DNA of 64,000 bases from a virus: positions 38,897 to 102,896 of the IMG/VR virus record IMGVR_UViG_3300050821_002231; one strand, written 5' to 3'. How positions within the stretch are numbered: position 1 is the stretch's first letter; each line of letters opens with the position of its first letter. The notes beneath the pieces were generated by a model that did not search any database, was not told the DNA's origin, and saw only the letters and a list, made by a program, of their open reading frames with translations. This document shows positions 48,511-57,216 of the stretch, piece by piece. A program made the translations under genes and the position numbers.

Positions 48511-48983
48511 CCGACGAGGAAATCAAAGAGCAGTGTAATGCTGTGATAACAGAAGCGATGTCCTGGGTAGCGCCGAAGAAAACTGCCTACCATCACGGGA
48601 GCGCGATGAAAGGTGTGGGCGTAAGTTGTTCAACATTCATTGCATCTGTATTCAATGCAGCCATCGACACGCATCTCACCGTAGTTGACCACGTTGAGCA
48701 GTGGTATCTGAACGCGAAGGAACAACTGTATCTCGATAACCTAAAAGTGCAGGGCTTCGTAGAAATCGAACGCAGCGAAGTTCGGGCGTGTGACCTAGTT
48801 GTGTCGAATACGATCTATGAAATTTACTGCCACAGCGGGATCATTCAATCATGGCCGACGCCGGCTCCGGTTATCCATGTCACGCGCAACGGAGCCGAAC
48901 GAGTGAAATCTCTTTGGTCAAGTTGGTACTTCGCGCAAAAGCCGAACACTAACAAGTTCTTTCGATGGGGAGGTTGGATGTGA
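48507..48983 (+). CDS. NlpC/P60-like peptidoglycan peptidase
   Basis: 158 residues. GVGVSCSTFIASVFNAA supplies the catalytic cysteine and helix of NlpC/P60 enzymes, and HSGIIQSWPTPAPVIHVTRNG a candidate His strand. In GTA-like tail tips such a peptidase cuts peptide cross-links for DNA entry. Coupled to the hub gene by ATGA. Confidence 0.75.
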   Translation: MTDEEIKEQCNAVITEAMSWVAPKKTAYHHGSAMKGVGVSCSTFIASVFNAAIDTHLTVVDHVEQWYLNAKEQLYLDNLKVQGFVEIERSEVRACDLVVSNTIYEIYCHSGIIQSWPTPAPVIHVTRNGAERVKSLWSSWYFAQKPNTNKFFRWGGWM

Positions 48984-49126
48984 GGAAAGAACATGCGCGA
49001 GAACTCTTTATCAATCTAGCCCTCTACTTCACTGGAACGGTCTGCCTCTATAGCACAGGACATTGGATTGGCGGCTCCGTACTTTTGCTAGCATGGGCAA
49101 GAGTCGCTTTTATTACTGGAATTTAA
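48980..49126 (+). CDS. Small membrane protein inside tail operon
   Basis: 48 residues from GTG 48980, GTGA overlap with the peptidase stop, two bases before the megatron start. It has two hydrophobic stretches (LFINLALYFTGTVCLYSTG; GGSVLLLAWARVAFITG). Holin-like in size, but its location suggests a tail or injection role. Confidence 0.55.
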   Translation: MRKEHARELFINLALYFTGTVCLYSTGHWIGGSVLLLAWARVAFITGI

Positions 49127-49128
49127 GA

Positions 49129-52100
49129 ATGCGCGTACTTAAAGGAAATCTCGCCAGCCCTCCGCCGAACGCGACTGGACTTCAGGTTAACAACTCCGCC
49201 TATGGTCAAGCGTTTCCACTGCTCTACGGTTACAGCGACATCGTTCCTAAGCTTATCTGGGCCAGCAACTTTCAGGTGCATGGCGGAGGCAGCGGCATAT
49301 TCGCTAGCGGCGGGAAGGGAAGCACGACTTATTCCACAAATGCTGACTTACTCCTGCCATTCAATGGCATCGAAGGCATCAGCGACGTTTGGTACAACGG
49401 GACGTGGTTCTACATCTTCAGCACGACGCAAGTCGTCAGTATGCCTTCGGGGGCGACCGCTGGGCAGGTTGTAACCTTTACGCTGAGCAATCCGGCGCAA
49501 ATTGCACTTGTTGCTGGCGTCTATCTAGCAGGGATCCCATACTTTGAAAGTTATACAGACTATGTCTATCCAGACGAGAATAACAGTTTCAGCGTAAGCG
49601 GGAACGGGATCATTCCACTCTACAACGCAGCCTTTCCCGCGCCGAACAATGGCAACTGGAGTTCGCTTGGCATTCCATATGCGGAGTACAACCAACCAGG
49701 AATCGGGCCGACAGTGGGCACGGTTACATTCCCTGCGGCAATCAGCGGGTCATTCAGTATAGTCATTGTCTACTACTTCAACGTGAACGTTAGCGGATAT
49801 GCTCTCCCGCTGCCTTCAGCACAGTTGACTTTTGAATCCGAGTTAGGAAACGGCGCTTCAGGGCAACCGATTGTCTATCCTGAGTTTGCTGGTGTCTACG
49901 GCGAGAACATCAATCTTGGCGGTTCTCCAATGCTGCCGCAATGGAGACTCCACGGGAAGGGCTTGTTTGGTCTCGGCTTTCCGGTTACCCAAGGGACTGG
50001 AGTACCAGGTGCAACGGCTCAGACCGTGCAGCAAATGCCGGCCGCGGGCGACTGCAATCCAGCGGACGTGATGTTCGATTTGATTTCGTCCGGCAATGCC
50101 GTGACTTGGTTTGGAACAAACGCCTGTTGGAATCACGGTTGCGGGTTCAGCGGAGTTATCTACGATTCAGGAGGTGGTATAGATAATCAGTTCCAATACT
50201 CCCGCTACGGAAGTCTTGCCATTGACGAAGCTGGGCCGATCGCGTTCCTGCGACTGCGAAATTACTGCCTCGCATATAGCATTCTAATTTCTGCCGAATT
50301 GCGTGACCAGAGTTCGTGTGCTCAGATTCTCAAAGACCTTGCAGAGATTGCGAACTGTGCGCCGTGCTACAACGGTGCCTCGCTGGACTTCGTTCCTTAT
50401 TGCGAGATTTCCAACTTTGGCAATGGCGCGAACTACATTCCCTACACTGCCACTGGCCCTTTCTTCGCACTGATCAGCGCACACTTCTTAACGACAAAGA
50501 AAGACAAGCAAGGAAACTCCAATCCAAAGCCACCGGTCGTTCTGCAGGCAGGGTTGCCACAAGATAATTACAACTCTCTACAGATCAACTTCAAGGATCG
50601 AACAGGAACATCGAACAATAATTCCCTTATCATCACGGATTCCGGTGATCTCACAAGACAAGGGCCACTACCTACCAAATCTCTGTCTTGGCCTTGGGTG
50701 CAAACCCCAAGCATAGCAGCCAATGCAGCTTGGGCCGTGATGCGGCGCAATGCTGTCATCGGACGCGATGGTAAATATATCTTCTCGCTCCCGGCATATT
50801 GGAGTCCCATCTTGACGTTAATGGACTTCATCACTCTGGACGAACCTTCGCTCGATCCGCTCTTGCCTATTCCAGTTCGGATAACGAAGATTTCGGAAAA
50901 CGAAAAAGACTTTACGCTGGAAATTGAGGCAGAGAAATATGTCTATGGCGGAAGCCTTCCGACCGCACCGGCGAGCGGAATAGGTAGCGTGGGCACAGGC
51001 GGAGGCGGAGGTGGCGGCGGTGGGCAAGACAATCCAGGCAGCGTGAATCCGCCGATCTTCATTGAGACAACGCCAGAGATGGTTCCGCTGCAAGAAATTT
51101 GGATTTGTGTGAGCGGTGGCAAGCCGATTGTTAACGGCATTGAAAGTGCCACAAAAGTAAGTGGTGGCGCAAACTATGCTGCCGCCTCAGTCTCGGTCGC
51201 CGGCACGGGCACGGGCTGCACGATGATCGCGGTGATTAGCGGTGGTTCCATTTCAAATTTGGTCGTTACCAATCCAGGCCAGAACTACACAGGAACGCCG
51301 ACGATCACGATCACTGATCCTACGGGACTAGGTTCTGGCGCATCATTTACGGCAGTGATACAAGCCAGCATCCCCGTGAGTTATGGTGGCTGTCTCGTCT
51401 ACATGTCCACGGATGGAGGTACGACCTACGATGCGGTAGAGGACATCTACAGATCGTCGCCAATCATCACGGGCAGTCAAACGATGGGCGTTACTTACAA
51501 CGCGGATTATCCGTTGCATGTTGATCCAGATAGTACCGACACGTTGCATGTTGATCTTACCGAGAGCCAGCAGCCGTTGAGTGCGTTTACGACAGGCCAG
51601 CAAAATGCGTTTCTGTCGCTATGCTATCTCAACGGAGGTGGGACCGTCGAGAACCCCTGTAATACAGCACTGCTTACAATTCCCTATGAACTCGTGGCCT
51701 ACGGCGGTGCGACACTCGCCGCAACAAATAAGTACACTCTCGCTCCGCCAATCCGGCGCGGATGCTATGTAACACCTGTCGCGGATCACCCTATCGGAAC
51801 GCCGTTCTCATTTATGAATGATGGGAAAGTGTTCAAGATGGCGCTCTCGCCAAGCCTCGTGGGAGTGACTCTTTATTTCAAATTCTTGGCGTTCAATACA
51901 TCTAATACTCTCACGCAAACTTTAGCTCAAGCGACGGCCTATGCCTTTACTCCGACAGGGACCGTGGGCTGGCCGATTTGCACGGTAGGAGGCGGGTCGC
52001 CGACGATTAGCCTAGTCAACTCCGGTCAATTCTTGTTCTATCCGAGTTACCATAATGCAGGAGGGCCGACTCAAGCGGAGACTCTTACCTTGGGATGGAC

Positions 52101-52746
52101 CCCGACTCCTGGTAACACGTTAATCATAATGGTGCAGGCGCAGGCGGAACAAAATGCTCCAGCGACTCACGTGTACCCGACGAATGGGGTTACCGCGTTT
52201 CAAGACGGTTACGGCAATTCATTCCAAAACATTTCACAGGCTACCGAAAACTATACGTACATTGCGCCTGCTCCGGATCTATCTTATGGCCAGTTCTATT
52301 CAGTGGCTTGGTGGGAGGAAAATTGCAGTAATTCAAAGGTAATCAATTTTAACGTAACTGGTTTGCAGGCCACGATAGGAATCAATGACACTACGGTATG
52401 CGTAACCATTTATGAAATTACACCTGCGTGCATTGTTGATGTGGGAGGAGTCACGCAATCCACCATAGCCACATCGAGCGTAACTCCGTTCAATGGAGCT
52501 TCAATCCCCGCTACCGGAACGCAGGATTTCTACGTGACCGGTATGTGTATCTGGCCGACCACTGCGAGTGTGGGTGGAGCGTGGAACTCATCCCTCTTGA
52601 CTAATAATGTGACTGCATCCGCTGGCACGATAGGGGCAACCTACGTTATATCTTCGGGAACGCAGCAGGCTACCTTTACTCCAGCCAGTTTCCCGAATCA
52701 ATCCCTTGCTGTGACATCTGGAGTGTGTTTCAAGATCGCGCCATAG
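49129..52746 (+). CDS. Tail tip/host specificity protein (megatron-like)
   Basis: 1205 residues from ATG 49129. MRVLKGNLASPPPNATGLQVNNSAYGQAFPLLYGYSDI is the usual beginning of phage central tail hub/GTA gp15-like proteins (LLYG box). The central part (YCLAYSILISAELRDQSSCAQILKDLAEIANCAPCYNGASLDF) is a hub-like domain. A glycine run near residue 625 separates a C-terminal receptor-binding part rich in beta strands. An upstream ATG at 49063 is unlikely. Confidence 0.8.
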   Translation: MRVLKGNLASPPPNATGLQVNNSAYGQAFPLLYGYSDIVPKLIWASNFQVHGGGSGIFASGGKGSTTYSTNADLLLPFNGIEGISDVWYNGTWFYIFSTTQVVSMPSGATAGQVVTFTLSNPAQIALVAGVYLAGIPYFESYTDYVYPDENNSFSVSGNGIIPLYNAAFPAPNNGNWSSLGIPYAEYNQPGIGPTVGTVTFPAAISGSFSIVIVYYFNVNVSGYALPLPSAQLTFESELGNGASGQPIVYPEFAGVYGENINLGGSPMLPQWRLHGKGLFGLGFPVTQGTGVPGATAQTVQQMPAAGDCNPADVMFDLISSGNAVTWFGTNACWNHGCGFSGVIYDSGGGIDNQFQYSRYGSLAIDEAGPIAFLRLRNYCLAYSILISAELRDQSSCAQILKDLAEIANCAPCYNGASLDFVPYCEISNFGNGANYIPYTATGPFFALISAHFLTTKKDKQGNSNPKPPVVLQAGLPQDNYNSLQINFKDRTGTSNNNSLIITDSGDLTRQGPLPTKSLSWPWVQTPSIAANAAWAVMRRNAVIGRDGKYIFSLPAYWSPILTLMDFITLDEPSLDPLLPIPVRITKISENEKDFTLEIEAEKYVYGGSLPTAPASGIGSVGTGGGGGGGGGQDNPGSVNPPIFIETTPEMVPLQEIWICVSGGKPIVNGIESATKVSGGANYAAASVSVAGTGTGCTMIAVISGGSISNLVVTNPGQNYTGTPTITITDPTGLGSGASFTAVIQASIPVSYGGCLVYMSTDGGTTYDAVEDIYRSSPIITGSQTMGVTYNADYPLHVDPDSTDTLHVDLTESQQPLSAFTTGQQNAFLSLCYLNGGGTVENPCNTALLTIPYELVAYGGATLAATNKYTLAPPIRRGCYVTPVADHPIGTPFSFMNDGKVFKMALSPSLVGVTLYFKFLAFNTSNTLTQTLAQATAYAFTPTGTVGWPICTVGGGSPTISLVNSGQFLFYPSYHNAGGPTQAETLTLGWTPTPGNTLIIMVQAQAEQNAPATHVYPTNGVTAFQDGYGNSFQNISQATENYTYIAPAPDLSYGQFYSVAWWEENCSNSKVINFNVTGLQATIGINDTTVCVTIYEITPACIVDVGGVTQSTIATSSVTPFNGASIPATGTQDFYVTGMCIWPTTASVGGAWNSSLLTNNVTASAGTIGATYVISSGTQQATFTPASFPNQSLAVTSGVCFKIAP

Positions 52747-52750
52747 TCAA

Positions 52751-52930
52751 ATGAGGAGATCGTGTGACATTTGTGTCGCACTGGACAACGACTCCGCTCC
52801 CAAGGAGTGCCAGTACTGCCGCATCTGCGGGCAGTGGATGTGCACAGATTGTCGCAAGAGCCTTGTTAGGCGAACGCAAGCCGCGATAAAGGCATGTGCT
52901 CAGAAAGTTCTAGGCAACGGCAGCACTTAG
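52751..52930 (+). CDS. Small multi-cysteine zinc protein
   Basis: 59 residues: CDIC...CQYCRICG...CTDC gives three or four CxxC units, enough for a double zinc ribbon or RING/B-box-like finger. It starts four bases after the tail gene. Function unknown. The gap 52931-53057 shows only a GGCACGGACC-type repeat word and no gene. Confidence 0.6.
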   Translation: MRRSCDICVALDNDSAPKECQYCRICGQWMCTDCRKSLVRRTQAAIKACAQKVLGNGST

Positions 52931-53057
52931 CAGATAAAATCCATGTGATGTAGGACTACCAAGGTTCCCCATCGACGCAAGGCACGGACCAGCAGGGCGC
53001 TAGTAGAGCAAGATACTTTTTAAGGGCGCAACTATTGCGATGAATGGGAGGGAGGAC

Positions 53058-53441
53058 GTGAATGGAACTCTTGCTCTGCTCGTGGATTCCGGGAACTCTC
53101 AATGGCTCTATCCTGCAATCGCTTCTGTGGTTATTGGTGTTCTGTTTCTTGCTGTTAAGCGGGACTTACGCAGCAAGGACGAACTCCGCCGGAAAGAGGA
53201 TGAACAGGAAGAGGCAGGAAAGAAGGCTCTTCAGGCAGCAGTTGACAGCCTCAATGCAGGGCTCGATAAAGAAACCTTTGAACGACAGAATGCCATTAGC
53301 GAAGAGTCTTCAGCCCGAAGAGATCAATTCGCCAATCTTGGTAGGGACGTTGGCGAGATTCGCGAAGAGATGTGCCACGATTACGGGGAACGTGGCAAAG
53401 CGCGTCCGACGTTCGGTCGGCAACAGTCAGGGCACGACTAG
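53058..53441 (+). CDS. Membrane protein with coiled coil
   Basis: 127 residues from GTG 53058, preceded by the very strong GGGAGGGAGGAC; an ATG at 53040 in the same frame lies before that site. One transmembrane helix (WLYPAIASVVIGVLFLAV) and a coiled coil (RRKEDEQEEAGKKALQAAVDS). Holin/spanin-like layout in the lysis region. Confidence 0.6.
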   Translation: MNGTLALLVDSGNSQWLYPAIASVVIGVLFLAVKRDLRSKDELRRKEDEQEEAGKKALQAAVDSLNAGLDKETFERQNAISEESSARRDQFANLGRDVGEIREEMCHDYGERGKARPTFGRQQSGHD

Positions 53442-54003
53442 CGGGGTGTGGGCGCCGGTGTGGTTTGTATTCGTCATCATCGGAGGAATCGCAGTCTACT
53501 TTGTCATCTATCCCCCGGATACGGTGCGTCCCGCCGACTTCTTATGTCCCGATAATTGCACGGCAATTCAGAAAGTCGAAGGCGTGCAGGGTATCGAGGG
53601 GATCAATCTAAAGACTGGAAGAGTTAACGAATTCAGATGGTGCCGGCCTTTAGTTGATCCAAACTATCCTAAGTTGTTTCCTGGTTATGTCATCGAACTG
53701 CACACGGTACGGCGCGGTTTATGCGACGATATAACTCCGCCGACCTATTACTTTCACATCGTCCGCGGAAAGGAATTAGTTAAGCGCGAATATCAATTGG
53801 TTGCGGCCGTTGCTCACCTCGACCTCTTCCATGTTGATCCAGATGTTAATCCGGGCGATAAGCCCGCGCTGTCCAACCGCTGTCGCGACACGGATGACGA
53901 CACCAATGTAATCTGTGACGGACAGCCATTTGTACCGACACAGGAGGAATCCAATTCCGAACCCACCGGATGGCACGTTCTCAGCGCCAGTAGTAGCTAC
54001 TAA
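53392..54003 (+). CDS. Membrane-anchored hypothetical protein
   Basis: 203 residues from GTG 53392 after ACGGGGAAC. One transmembrane helix (APVWFVFVIIGGIAVYFVIYPP) and an extracytoplasmic domain with several cysteines (FLCPDNC, WCRP, LCDD, RCRD, VICDG). The frame is open further upstream to 53062, but that part is the shadow of the previous gene. Possibly a lysis or exclusion protein. Confidence 0.6.
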   Translation: MAKRVRRSVGNSQGTTSGVWAPVWFVFVIIGGIAVYFVIYPPDTVRPADFLCPDNCTAIQKVEGVQGIEGINLKTGRVNEFRWCRPLVDPNYPKLFPGYVIELHTVRRGLCDDITPPTYYFHIVRGKELVKREYQLVAAVAHLDLFHVDPDVNPGDKPALSNRCRDTDDDTNVICDGQPFVPTQEESNSEPTGWHVLSASSSY

Positions 54004-54007
54004 GGGA

Positions 54008-54145
54008 ATGACCCCTCAGCAATGGCAAGCTAAATTAAATGCTGCGATAGCCACGGGCTACCCAGCCTTTAGCGCCACGACTCCCTCGCCAGATATACCG
54101 GGCGAGACGTGGACCTGTGTCTACTTGAAAACCAGCAAGGACTAG
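54008..54145 (+). CDS. Small hypothetical protein
   Basis: 45 residues (MTPQQWQAKLNAAIATGYPAFS...). It begins four bases after the previous stop. The region just after it has CACGGCAAGGCACG, a short word also found at 41571-41590. Unknown. Confidence 0.5.
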   Translation: MTPQQWQAKLNAAIATGYPAFSATTPSPDIPGETWTCVYLKTSKD

Positions 54146-54190
54146 CATTTTCACGGCAAGGCACGTCCCATTTCTCACTGAGGTCCAGCC

Positions 54191-54769
54191 TTGCCTGAAG
54201 GTTCTGCAAAGTCGGTCACGCTCACTACTGCGGACTTAGAGCGTTTACGCAGTGTGCCCGTAATTGATCCCACCGCAAACGTCCTTGGACTCGTGGCCGC
54301 AGAAGGAAGGCGGCAGGATGACCTTCGGGCAGCGGAAGCAGTCAGACAGGACGATCTAAGGAGAACGCAACGTGAAAGCGACCAAGAAATACGGCGCGTC
54401 AGAGCAGAATACGAGCACGCTTTAACGGGTGCGGAATCGAGAAGGATTGACGCCCTAGCAATTGCGGAATCGCGGCGCCTAGATGCCGTACTCGCGGAGC
54501 AAAAAGCAAATGTTGCGCTTGCCAATTCGCGGGCTGAACTTACGGCCACGAATCTTGCGGAGCGCGTTGATAGTTCGGCAAAGGCTCTGGCGCAAGCCGC
54601 GCAAGCTATTACGGATGCACTCTCGAAGCGAGTAACTGAACTCGAAACTAACCGCTGGTCCTCTGGTGGCGAAAAATCCCAAAGACTGGAAGGTCGCCAG
54701 TTCAATCAATGGCTCATTGGTATCATTGCGCTGTTGATCGGAGTCGTGCTCGCCCATTTCTGGAAGTAG
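54191..54769 (+). CDS. Tail-anchored coiled-coil membrane protein
   Basis: 192 residues from TTG 54191. A long charged coiled coil (RQDDLRRTQRESDQEIRRVRAEYEHAL...) ends in a C-terminal transmembrane helix (WLIGIIALLIGVVLAHFW). This layout could span the periplasm or anchor a cytoplasmic coil. In the lysis region an unusual spanin is possible. Confidence 0.65.
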   Translation: MPEGSAKSVTLTTADLERLRSVPVIDPTANVLGLVAAEGRRQDDLRAAEAVRQDDLRRTQRESDQEIRRVRAEYEHALTGAESRRIDALAIAESRRLDAVLAEQKANVALANSRAELTATNLAERVDSSAKALAQAAQAITDALSKRVTELETNRWSSGGEKSQRLEGRQFNQWLIGIIALLIGVVLAHFWK

Positions 54770-54781
54770 TGATGCGACGAC

Positions 54782-54931
54782 ATGACCGAGCGGGAGAAAC
54801 TTGAGGCCACGATTGAACGGCTTGAGGAATTGTTGGAGTTCAACCCGACAGGCTTGCCGGCCGTGGCGATAGCGACAGAGATTCTACGATTAGAACGGCG
54901 GCTTGAAGAGTTGGAGAAAGAGGGCAAATGA
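54782..54931 (+). CDS. Small coiled-coil protein
   Basis: 49 residues, heptad-like (REKLEATIERLEELLEF... LRLERRLEELEKEG). It overlaps the next gene's ATG (ATGA at 54928). Likely a small lysis accessory protein. Confidence 0.6.
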   Translation: MTEREKLEATIERLEELLEFNPTGLPAVAIATEILRLERRLEELEKEGK

Positions 54932-55368
54932 AATACGACGGCGACGATCTTCACGCAATGGCGCTTTGTATTTGGCGAGAAAGCCGCGGTGAAGGGAACC
55001 CTGGTATGCAGGCGGTCGCCAGCGTCATCGTGAACCGTGCGAGTGCTTGGTACGAGATGAGCAGCACTGATCCGATTCATGCAACGATCTTTCAAAAGAA
55101 TCAGTTCACCTCTATGAGCGTGCCGTCAGACCCAGAGTTCAGATTGCAGCCAGAGTTAGACGATCCGCAGTATGCCTTCGCAGTGTCGATCTGCGAAGCC
55201 ACTATTAATGGCAGGAATTCAGACCCGACCAAGGGAGCCCTATATTATGCGAACCTCGCGGAGGCCACGTCTGGATGGTTTAGCCGCGTAATCAGCGGTT
55301 CAGATGGCAAGGGAACTCCAGAGCATCCGCTGTGCGCCGTGATTGGAAGACAGAGTTTCTACCGCTGA
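54928..55368 (+). CDS. Endolysin, SleB-like cell wall hydrolase
   Basis: 146 residues. ALCIWRESRGEGNPGMQAVASVIVNRA is the signature of Hydrolase_2 (SleB) enzymes, with the catalytic Glu in RESRGE, and KNQFT... the second conserved box. Acts on peptidoglycan glycan strands. No signal peptide, so it needs the holin-like proteins nearby to reach the wall. Confidence 0.88.
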   Translation: MKYDGDDLHAMALCIWRESRGEGNPGMQAVASVIVNRASAWYEMSSTDPIHATIFQKNQFTSMSVPSDPEFRLQPELDDPQYAFAVSICEATINGRNSDPTKGALYYANLAEATSGWFSRVISGSDGKGTPEHPLCAVIGRQSFYR

Positions 55369-55378
55369 AGGGAGAGCG

Positions 55379-55846
55379 ATGCAATACGAAAGCTGGATGC
55401 CGTATGCGGGTATCGCAGTGGTTGTGTTCGGCATGTTTTGGATTTTCGCACTGAAGTTGCTGACAAGCAAAACGATCAATCTCCCCACGGTCCAGGATAT
55501 TCAAGAGCTCGCTACAGTTTTTAGTACCAAGGGCGGCTTTATTCTGGCACTGCTCGTCATGTGGTTCGTGACTCTATTCGGTACGGTTTCGTTTGGCATC
55601 TGGGTGATTGTGAAGGGCGTTGATCCGCAGCACGCGGTTGTAGTGACAATCCTTGGAATGCTGGTCAGTCAAGCATTTGGCAACGTGAACGGTTCACTCT
55701 TTACTTCATTCAAGGGCGATGACCCGAAAGCGCCTCCCGGCGTCACTTCTGAAACGAGCAGAACAGTAGTACAAACCACCGAAGTGCAACCGACCATTCT
55801 GACCAAGCCTTTAGTGGATGCCGTCTCGCCACCTGAGCACATTTGA
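55379..55846 (+). CDS. Holin-like membrane protein
   Basis: 155 residues from ATG 55379 after GGGAGAGCG. Three hydrophobic helices in the first 110 residues (MPYAGIAVVVFGMFWIFAL, FILALLVMWFVTLFGTVSFGIWVIV, AVVVTILGMLVSQAFG) with a hydrophilic C-terminus. Position right after the endolysin fits a holin. Confidence 0.7.
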   Translation: MQYESWMPYAGIAVVVFGMFWIFALKLLTSKTINLPTVQDIQELATVFSTKGGFILALLVMWFVTLFGTVSFGIWVIVKGVDPQHAVVVTILGMLVSQAFGNVNGSLFTSFKGDDPKAPPGVTSETSRTVVQTTEVQPTILTKPLVDAVSPPEHI

Positions 55847-55896
55847 GCATCTAACAGCGGCTCGAAGATGAAAGAATCTGACAGGAGGAAAACCCT

Positions 55897-56094
55897 ATGT
55901 TTGTCTATCTGCCTCTGTTGATCTGTCTGGTCGGCTTGTTGATGTGGCTGTTCGTGGATGCTGCCAAGTATCCGAAGGCTCTTGAGATCGGCAAGGTCAT
56001 GTTCTGGGTTGGACTGCTTACCTTTCTGCTGACTTGGCACGGCGGGAAGCCGTTCGGTCTGGCTGGTATGTTCTTCGCTCCGCGCCTGCTCTGA
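55897..56094 (+). CDS. Small membrane protein (holin candidate)
   Basis: 65 residues with two transmembrane helices (VYLPLLICLVGLLMWLFV and VMFWVGLLTFLLTWHG). A good AGGAGGAAAACC ribosome site. It may act with or instead of the 55379 product in lysis. Confidence 0.7.
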   Translation: MFVYLPLLICLVGLLMWLFVDAAKYPKALEIGKVMFWVGLLTFLLTWHGGKPFGLAGMFFAPRLL

Positions 56095-56135
56095 AGTTCC
56101 TCGCTGCCCACTCGCCCGATTCTGCCCTTCCCTCA

Positions 56136-56169
56136 ACGGCTCAGCCCTAACCGGGCTGGGCCGCTTTTC
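56136..56169 (+). terminator. Rho-independent terminator of late operon
   Basis: CGGCTCAGCCC (56136-56146) and GGGCTGGGCCG (56152-56162) pair over 11 positions with one mismatch, 5-nt loop, followed by CTTTTCT. It closes the lysis genes. Confidence 0.85.
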
Positions 56170-56207
56170 TCGTTGCGCCAATACTCACCTTCGCGTATCT
56201 TTTCGGC

Positions 56208-56411
56208 ATGGGATTCGGAACGAAACAGGTTGCAGGTAAGTTCGAGGTCATCGACTTCGAAGATGACTGCATCACGCTGCGGCATCTTGAAAGCCAAGCA
56301 GAATACACAATCGCCATTGCCGAAGGAGCAACTGACAAGTTCCTAGAAGTGATGCCTCTGGGCACGTTCTTTCTCGGTGCGCTGGAGATCGAAGACTACC
56401 ATGTCTGTTAA
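56208..56411 (+). CDS. Small hypothetical protein
   Basis: 67 residues (MGFGTKQVAGKFEVIDFEDDCITLRHLESQAEYTIAIAEG), a beta-rich small domain. It has poor ribosome-site signals and overlaps the next gene by 11 nt. Confidence 0.5.
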   Translation: MGFGTKQVAGKFEVIDFEDDCITLRHLESQAEYTIAIAEGATDKFLEVMPLGTFFLGALEIEDYHVC

Positions 56412-56625
56412 CCCCGCCATTCTCCAGCGCATTATGCTCCCTAGCGGACACTTCATTGTGACGGACTTCAAGCGCGGCATCGCATTGCTGTGCGATCCTG
56501 AAGATGGGCGCTGTCAGTGCTGCGGGAAGATAAAGAACCACTGGAATCTCACATTCAGTTTTCAGGTAGCGGGGACGGATGGGATGATGAGGCCGGGGAT
56601 GCGGATACAGAACGGAATGAACTGA
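56401..56625 (+). CDS. Small hypothetical protein with CQCC
   Basis: 74 residues; the motif CDPEDGRCQCCGK could bind zinc. Beta strands around it. It ends directly before repeat P8. Confidence 0.5.
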   Translation: MSVNPAILQRIMLPSGHFIVTDFKRGIALLCDPEDGRCQCCGKIKNHWNLTFSFQVAGTDGMMRPGMRIQNGMN

Positions 56626-56649
56626 AAGTCTCCACCCGGTGGAGAGATT
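56625..56649 (+). repeat. Dispersed 25-bp near-palindrome, copy P8
   Basis: Core TCCACCCGGTGGA (56631-56643) with GTC/GAG arms giving TCTCCACC/GGTGGAGA pairing. It lies immediately upstream of operator promoter site 4. Confidence 0.8.
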
Positions 56650-56654
56650 CGCGC

Positions 56655-56684
56655 TTGACACGATTCACTAGCACACGCTACAGT
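56655..56684 (+). promoter_or_regulatory. Promoter with degenerate operator (site 4)
   Basis: TTGACA (56655-56660), 18-nt spacer, TACAGT (56679-56684). The spacer holds GATTCACTAGCA (56662-56673), which matches the operator's first ten bases but diverges after. It feeds the leader peptide and attenuator. Confidence 0.7.
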
Positions 56685-56699
56685 CAGATTCGGGAACCT

Positions 56700-56759
56700 A
56701 TGGCTTCGATTTCACCATCTCGCGCACGAGCACTTGAGGGAAGGCAGGCGCGGGAATAA
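56700..56759 (+). CDS. Leader peptide of an attenuator
   Basis: A 19-residue ORF, MASISPSRARALEGRQARE, starting 15 nt after the -10 box. Three arginines follow a serine-rich start, but no strong run of one amino acid. Ribosome position on it could control the two alternative hairpins downstream. Confidence 0.4.
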   Translation: MASISPSRARALEGRQARE

Positions 56760-56833
56760 CTGAGTTGGCAAATCGCGTTGAGACTCGAAGCCTTCCCGGC
56801 ACCTTTGCAAACGGGAAGGCTTTTGAGTTTTTC
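56738..56833 (+). terminator. Attenuator with competing antiterminator
   Basis: AAGCCTTCCC (56788-56797) pairs with GGGAAGGCTT (56813-56822), extended by ACTC/GAGT, and is followed by TTTTT at 56828-56832: an intrinsic terminator. The same GCCTTCCC can instead pair with GGGAAGGC at 56738-56745, inside the leader ORF. The two pairings exclude each other. The structure precedes the gene at 56854. Confidence 0.75.
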
Positions 56834-56853
56834 GGCAAGGAAAGGAGGTAGTC

Positions 56854-57054
56854 ATGCCTGTACTTGAAATGCTGGAAGAAGTTGAAGGCGTTGCGGACAT
56901 CGGCTACTGCGTAGCGTCGGAAGAAGGGGATCACGAACGCTTGGTGCGGGATGCGCGGGCGGATCGTGTGCGGCTAGGGTTTGATATTGCTTCGTCTTCG
57001 GTGTTTTGCGGCCGGTGCCGGATGGTGATTCCGCTGGAGTGTCGGGTCGGGTAA
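56854..57054 (+). CDS. Small zinc-like hypothetical protein
   Basis: 66 residues ending FCGRCRMVIPLECRVG, one CxxC pair plus Cys. AAAGGAGGTAGTC is a very strong ribosome site. It is the first gene behind the attenuator. Confidence 0.65.
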   Translation: MPVLEMLEEVEGVADIGYCVASEEGDHERLVRDARADRVRLGFDIASSSVFCGRCRMVIPLECRVG

Positions 57055-57056
57055 TT

Positions 57057-57188
57057 ATGACCATGCATCGTTCCAGAGCGCCGGACGATCTCTACGAGCA
57101 GTATGGACTAAAGCGACGGAAATCAATCCCGGTCAGGGTGCCTACGAAGCGAAGCATGGACTTGATCCTTTTCCGGAAGGACCAGTGA
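57057..57188 (+). CDS. Small basic hypothetical protein
   Basis: 43 residues (MTMHRSRAPDDLYEQYGLKRRKSIPVRVPTKRSM...), three bases after the previous stop. Unknown. Confidence 0.45.
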   Translation: MTMHRSRAPDDLYEQYGLKRRKSIPVRVPTKRSMDLILFRKDQ

Positions 57189-57216
57189 ATGAATGCAACC
57201 AAAAGGCAGTAACTTT

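Noticed and set aside
53062-53391. N-terminal extension of the 53392 gene
   Set aside because: It runs out of frame through the well-supported coiled-coil gene at 53058, and the GTG at 53392 has its own ribosome site.
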